A DNA stretch of 9,723 nt, from positions 1 through 9,723 of the forward strand of contig JAGKSZ010000070.1 of NCBI GenBank assembly GCA_018991295.1, read 5' to 3'. The translations under genes were made by a program, and so were the position numbers. This DNA comes from Porphyrobacter sp. (GTDB taxonomy: Bacteria; Pseudomonadota; Alphaproteobacteria; Sphingomonadales; Sphingomonadaceae). Under the pieces are notes generated by a model. That model did not search any database, was not told the DNA's origin, and saw nothing but the letters and a program-made list of their open reading frames with translations. Numbering within the stretch: position 1 is the first letter of the stretch; each line of letters begins with the position of its first letter. This document shows, piece by piece, positions 6,895 to 9,723 of this stretch.

Positions 6895-8328
6895 ATGACC
6901 ACCACCTCCGGCTCCTCGATCATTTCCGCGCTCGGCGCTGGCAGCGGCGTCGACTTTACCAAGCTGGCCGAGGACATCGCGGCCGCCACCTTTGCCGCGC
7001 AGCGCGGGCAGCTGACCGCACGCAACACGACGCTGGATGCGCAGATTTCCGCTGCCGCCCAGCTGCGCAGCGCGATCACCGGCCTTGCCAGCGCGCTTGG
7101 CGAGCGCATCCGCACCGGCGATCTTGCGCCCAAGGGTGAACTGGGCAACCCGGCGGTCGCGCGGGTGACAGTGCCTGCTGGCGTTGCCCCGCGCGGCAGC
7201 TTCAGCCTCGAAGTCACAGGCCTTGCCCAAAGCCAGACGCTGGTCTCGCGCCCGCTGGCCAGCCGCGATGCGCTGGTGGGGGAGGGCACGCTCACCCTGC
7301 GCCTTGGCACGGTGGACGGCACAGCGTTCAACCCCGATGCGGCGCGCAGCCCGATCGATATCACCGTGACCGCCACCGATACCCTCGCCACGCTTGCCGG
7401 CAAGATCAACAGCGCCAGCGGCGGCGCGGTGAGCGCCTATGTGGCGACCGGCACCAATGGCGCGCAGCTGGTGATGAAGGGACGGGACGGCGCGGCCAGC
7501 GGCTTCGTGCTCGAAGCGACCGGCGCGGGCGGCGGCGCGGTGGCGGGCGATCTCGAATATTTCGGCTGGCAGCCCACCAGCACCAATGGCGAACTGCGCC
7601 AGACCGCGCGCGATGCCGCCTACAGCCTTGATGGGGTGCCCGCGACCAGCCCCACCAACCGCGTCACCGGCCTGCCGGGCGGCTTTGGCCTTACCCTCAC
7701 CGCCACCAACACGGGCGCGCCGACCAGCCTGACCTTCGGCACCAGCAGCGATGCGATCGGCAGCGTGATGGGCGACTTCGTTTCCGCGCTCAATGATATC
7801 GTTGCGCAGGTCAATCAGCTGGCGGCGCCTGTCGGGGGGCAGCTCGGCAATGATCCCGGCGCGCGCGAATTGCGCCGCGATCTGGCGGGGCTGGCGGGCC
7901 GGGTGGTGATGCCCAATGCAGGTCCGGGCGAGCCGCGCACGCTGGGCGATCTGGGCCTGTCGATCACCCGCGAAGGCAGCTTCAGGCTTGATACTGCGCG
8001 GCTCAACCGGGCGCTGGAGACCGCCCCCGATGCTGTTGCGGGGATGTTCACGACCGGGGTCAATGGCGTGTTCGCCACCTTCGATCGTTTCGCCCGCGAA
8101 AACAGCCTCACCACCGATCCGTCATCGCTGGGCGGATCGCTGCGGCGCTATGAATTGCAGAAGGAGGCAGGCAGTGGCCGCCTTGCCAGGATTGCCGAGC
8201 AGCAAGAGGCCCTGCGCGAGCGGCTGACCCGCGATTTCACCGCATCCGAACGGCGCGTTTCGGCGTCGCAATCGACCCTGACCTTCCTGCGTCAGCAGGT
8301 CGATATCTGGTCGAGCAGCGATCGGTAA
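6895..8328 (+). CDS. fliD: Flagellar filament cap protein FliD (hook-associated protein 2)
   Basis: FliD is exported through the flagellar gate and forms the cap that folds flagellin onto the growing filament tip. The 477-residue product has the FliD layout. The N-terminal coiled region begins SSIISALGAGSGVDFTKLAEDIAAATFAAQRGQL. Variable domains follow (about 90-285), with Thr/Gly/Ala-rich beta-like sequence, including VTATDTLATLAGKINSASGGAVSAYV. The C-terminal part has LGDLGLSITREGSFRLDTARLNRAL and a final helix, LTRDFTASERRVSASQSTLTFLRQQ. The start is the first ATG after an in-frame TAA (6862-6864). No Shine-Dalgarno sequence is visible before it, so initiation may be weak or leaderless. 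A 199-bp gap from flhB suggests possible separate, late-class control. FliS follows 12 bases after the stop. Confidence 0.93.
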   Translation: MTTTSGSSIISALGAGSGVDFTKLAEDIAAATFAAQRGQLTARNTTLDAQISAAAQLRSAITGLASALGERIRTGDLAPKGELGNPAVARVTVPAGVAPRGSFSLEVTGLAQSQTLVSRPLASRDALVGEGTLTLRLGTVDGTAFNPDAARSPIDITVTATDTLATLAGKINSASGGAVSAYVATGTNGAQLVMKGRDGAASGFVLEATGAGGGAVAGDLEYFGWQPTSTNGELRQTARDAAYSLDGVPATSPTNRVTGLPGGFGLTLTATNTGAPTSLTFGTSSDAIGSVMGDFVSALNDIVAQVNQLAAPVGGQLGNDPGARELRRDLAGLAGRVVMPNAGPGEPRTLGDLGLSITREGSFRLDTARLNRALETAPDAVAGMFTTGVNGVFATFDRFARENSLTTDPSSLGGSLRRYELQKEAGSGRLARIAEQQEALRERLTRDFTASERRVSASQSTLTFLRQQVDIWSSSDR

Positions 8329-8334
8329 GGGGAG
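8327..8334 (+). promoter_or_regulatory. Shine-Dalgarno site that decides the fliS start
   Basis: AAGGGGAG overlaps the fliD TAA stop and ends 6 bases before the ATG at 8341 but only 3 bases before the in-frame GTG at 8338. This spacing favours the ATG. Confidence 0.65.
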
Positions 8335-8340
8335 CGCGTG

Positions 8341-8706
8341 ATGCAGATGCTTCAGCACAACCCTGCCGCAGCCTATCGTCGTGTGGCGCTGGAGGCGCGG
8401 ATCGAGGCTTCGGGAGCGGCGGACCTCACTCGCATCTGTCTGGAGGAGGCCAGAGGCGCGCTAGGTCAGGCGCTGATCGCGCTTGACCGGGCGCAGACCC
8501 CCCCTCGCGAGCCTCTCGCCCGGGCGCAGACCATCATGTTGTGGCTGGCAAGGTCGGTTGCCCCGGCCCACCCGCTGGGGGCGAGCCTCAAGGCCTTCTA
8601 TGGCGGGCTGGCGGGGCAGATCGGGGCGCAAATCCTACAGGCGGATCATCGCAGGCTTGCCGAAATCCACAGGGATATCAGCGATGTGCTGGAGGCGGCG
8701 GGGTAG
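8341..8706 (+). CDS. fliS: Flagellin export chaperone FliS
   Basis: FliS binds the C-terminal helix of flagellin in the cytoplasm and prevents premature polymerisation before export. The product is 121 residues from the ATG, near the usual 120-135, and mostly helical. The N-terminal AYRRVALEARIEASGAADLTRICLEEARGAL corresponds to the family's YQ...A..ASP..L...LYDGA pattern. LGASLKAFYGGLAGQI (about residues 80-95) corresponds to the conserved NL..LY.Y helix. Similarity is modest and the call relies partly on its place straight after fliD. A GTG at 8338 could extend it by one residue, but Shine-Dalgarno spacing favours 8341. The gene ends in TAG, 10 bases before the GTTTCAC-containing palindrome core. 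Confidence 0.82.
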   Translation: MQMLQHNPAAAYRRVALEARIEASGAADLTRICLEEARGALGQALIALDRAQTPPREPLARAQTIMLWLARSVAPAHPLGASLKAFYGGLAGQIGAQILQADHRRLAEIHRDISDVLEAAG

Positions 8707-8714
8707 GCGCTGGC

Positions 8715-8734
8715 AATGTTTCACGTGAAACATT
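8715..8734. promoter_or_regulatory. parS: parS centromere-like site (ParB/Spo0J binding)
   Basis: AATGTTTCACGTGAAACATT is a perfect 20-bp palindrome. Its inner 16 bp (8717-8732, TGTTTCACGTGAAACA) match the chromosomal parS consensus TGTTNCACGTGAAACA known from ParABS systems of Bacillus, Caulobacter and many other bacteria. ParB binds such sites as a dimer, loads on and slides as a CTP-dependent clamp, and recruits ParA and SMC for origin segregation. The site lies in the 40-bp gap between convergent fliS and the hydrolase gene, where bound ParB would disturb no promoter. The match is direct; ParB binding is inferred. Confidence 0.9.
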
Positions 8735-8746
8735 CGCGCAGGGTCC

Positions 8747-9658
8747 TCAAACCCCGATAAATTCGGCAATGATCCGCGCCGCATCCGCCGGGTCCTGGAA
8801 CGGGTGGAAATGGGTCATGTCCGGCCGGTAGAGATCGGTGCCCTGCGGCAGGGTACTTGCCAGCTGCGGCCAGGTTGGCGAGCTCTTGAAATCGTTCAGG
8901 GATATGTGCTGCGCGCGCACTACCAGCACCGGAAGCTCAACTTGCCGCGCTGCTTCCAGAATGCCCGGATTGCTACGGCTTGAGGCATAGACGCTGGCCT
9001 CGACTTCCGGGGCGCAGGCCAGTTCCAGACCCTCTCCCGATGCGGCAGGCACAAGGCCGTAGCGGCAGTAATCCTCGAACACGCGGGGGGCGAACAGATC
9101 ATAGGGATCACGCGCGGCAAAGCGTTCGATCATCGCTTCGGCGCTGGGAAAATCGCGCTTGCGGCGGATCGCGGGGTGGGGGTTTTCGGGGGTGAACTGG
9201 GTTTCGGTGGCGGCGTAGTATTCCGGCGCGAGGATCACCGGATCGAACAGCACCAGCCGCGAGAAGGCTCCGGGGTTGTCAGCAGCGGTCTGGAGCAGGG
9301 TGTGTGCGCCCATCGAATGACCGATGCCAACCGCGCCTGCGATCCCGGCCTGCGCCATAAAGCCTGCGACATCGCTGGCGAGAATCCGCCAGTCGCTGAT
9401 CGGTCCGGCGCGTGACAGGCCGTGGCCGCGCAGGTCGATGGCGTAGACCGGGTGGGCGGGAAACCGCTCCGCGATTGCATCCCAGACGCGCCCGTGAAAG
9501 CCGGTTGCATGGGCAAAAACCAGCGGCACTGCGTCCCCGTCGCAAGCCCATTCGTGCACGGCAAGCGCGATGCCGTTGATGGGGTAGAGGCGGGGCTGGG
9601 GGGCGGGCCGGGCGGGGGGGATGCCCCCCCCCCCACCCCCACCCTCCCCCCCAAGCAA
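8747..9658 (-). CDS. Alpha/beta-fold hydrolase, start not determinable
   Basis: The product is a single-domain alpha/beta hydrolase of about 280 reliable residues; its substrate cannot be told. In the 303-residue open frame the features are a likely oxyanion-hole strand HATGFHGRVWD (50-60), IDLRGHGLS (74-82), the nucleophile elbow GHSMG with Ser115 (113-117), LFDPVI after strand 6 (137-142), and the probable catalytic His in MTHFHPFQDP (281-290). The acid residue is not certain. The frame opens with TTG at 9658 and encodes poly-Gly then Pro/Ala in a G/C homopolymer stretch. Recognisable sequence begins near PQPRLYPINGIALAVHEW (from about 9601 downwards), and no in-frame ATG occurs in the first 100 codons. 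The true start is therefore lost in, or beyond, the poor-quality end. The gene converges with fliS and is unrelated to flagella. Confidence 0.85.
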   Translation of the reverse strand: MLGGEGGGGGGGIPPARPAPQPRLYPINGIALAVHEWACDGDAVPLVFAHATGFHGRVWDAIAERFPAHPVYAIDLRGHGLSRAGPISDWRILASDVAGFMAQAGIAGAVGIGHSMGAHTLLQTAADNPGAFSRLVLFDPVILAPEYYAATETQFTPENPHPAIRRKRDFPSAEAMIERFAARDPYDLFAPRVFEDYCRYGLVPAASGEGLELACAPEVEASVYASSRSNPGILEAARQVELPVLVVRAQHISLNDFKSSPTWPQLASTLPQGTDLYRPDMTHFHPFQDPADAARIIAEFIGV

Positions 9659-9723
9659 ACAGACGCCCTTTTGAGGGGGGTTTTGGCGGGGGGCGGGTCG
9701 CCCCCCCCGCGGTCCCCCCCCCC
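9599..9723. other. Low-complexity G/C homopolymer tail, probable sequence-edge artefact
   Basis: The last 125 bases are almost only runs of G and C, including 11 C (9624-9634), 8 C (9701-9708) and a terminal run of 10 C. G-runs precede C-runs several times. No coding sequence or regulatory site can be trusted here. The sharp change from normal coding DNA at about 9599 suggests unreliable base calls at a contig end, though a genuine G/C-rich spacer is not excluded. Confidence 0.6.

Noticed and set aside
8715..8734. The parS palindrome as a bidirectional terminator for fliS and the hydrolase
   Set aside because: There is no loop and no T-tract, and the exact match to the ParB consensus explains the symmetry better. 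A secondary transcript-end role cannot be excluded.

Overview
The window is a high-GC (roughly two thirds G+C by eye) stretch of a motile alphaproteobacterium. Gene order, GC content and the Ala/Pro-rich style of the proteins suggest a sphingomonad or erythrobacter relative; genus cannot be fixed from this sequence. Almost all of it (1-8706, + strand) is a flagellar biogenesis cluster; the right end carries an unrelated alpha/beta-hydrolase gene on the opposite strand.

Layout: fliK (5' end cut by the window edge) - fliL - fliM - fliN - fliO - fliP - fliQ - fliR - flhB, then a 199-bp hairpin-bearing gap, then fliD - fliS. From fliL to flhB the genes are packed as one transcription and translation unit: four stop/start overlaps (fliL/M, fliM/N, fliO/P, fliP/Q), a zero-base junction (fliR/flhB) and short gaps elsewhere. 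The products form a coherent set. FliM and FliN are C-ring (switch) components. FliP, FliQ, FliR and FlhB are export-gate proteins, with FliO as gate assembly factor. FliK is the hook-length ruler that switches FlhB specificity. FliL is stator-associated. FliD is the filament cap and FliS the flagellin chaperone. FlhA, the FliHIJ ATPase complex, flagellin, rod and hook genes are not in the window.

The most notable item is not a gene. The 40-bp gap between the convergent fliS and hydrolase genes holds a perfect 20-bp palindrome, AATGTTTCACGTGAAACATT (8715-8734). Its central 16 bp equal the ParB/Spo0J parS consensus, so this end of the flagellar locus probably lies in the chromosome-segregation (origin-proximal) domain.

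Three departures from the textbook flagellar proteins also stand out. FlhB has NPMH instead of NPTH at its autocleavage site. FliM has the middle-domain GGDG motif but no recognisable N-terminal CheY-binding peptide. FliN has its SpoA domain at the N-terminus, with an Ala/Pro-rich C-terminal tail ending in a short acidic/hydrophobic peptide.

The last ~125 bases are G/C homopolymer runs that look like unreliable sequence at an assembly edge, so the hydrolase start cannot be fixed. I see no CRISPR array, tRNA, rRNA, insertion sequence or prophage. Apart from the variants above, this is a conventional flagellar locus and not a new system.
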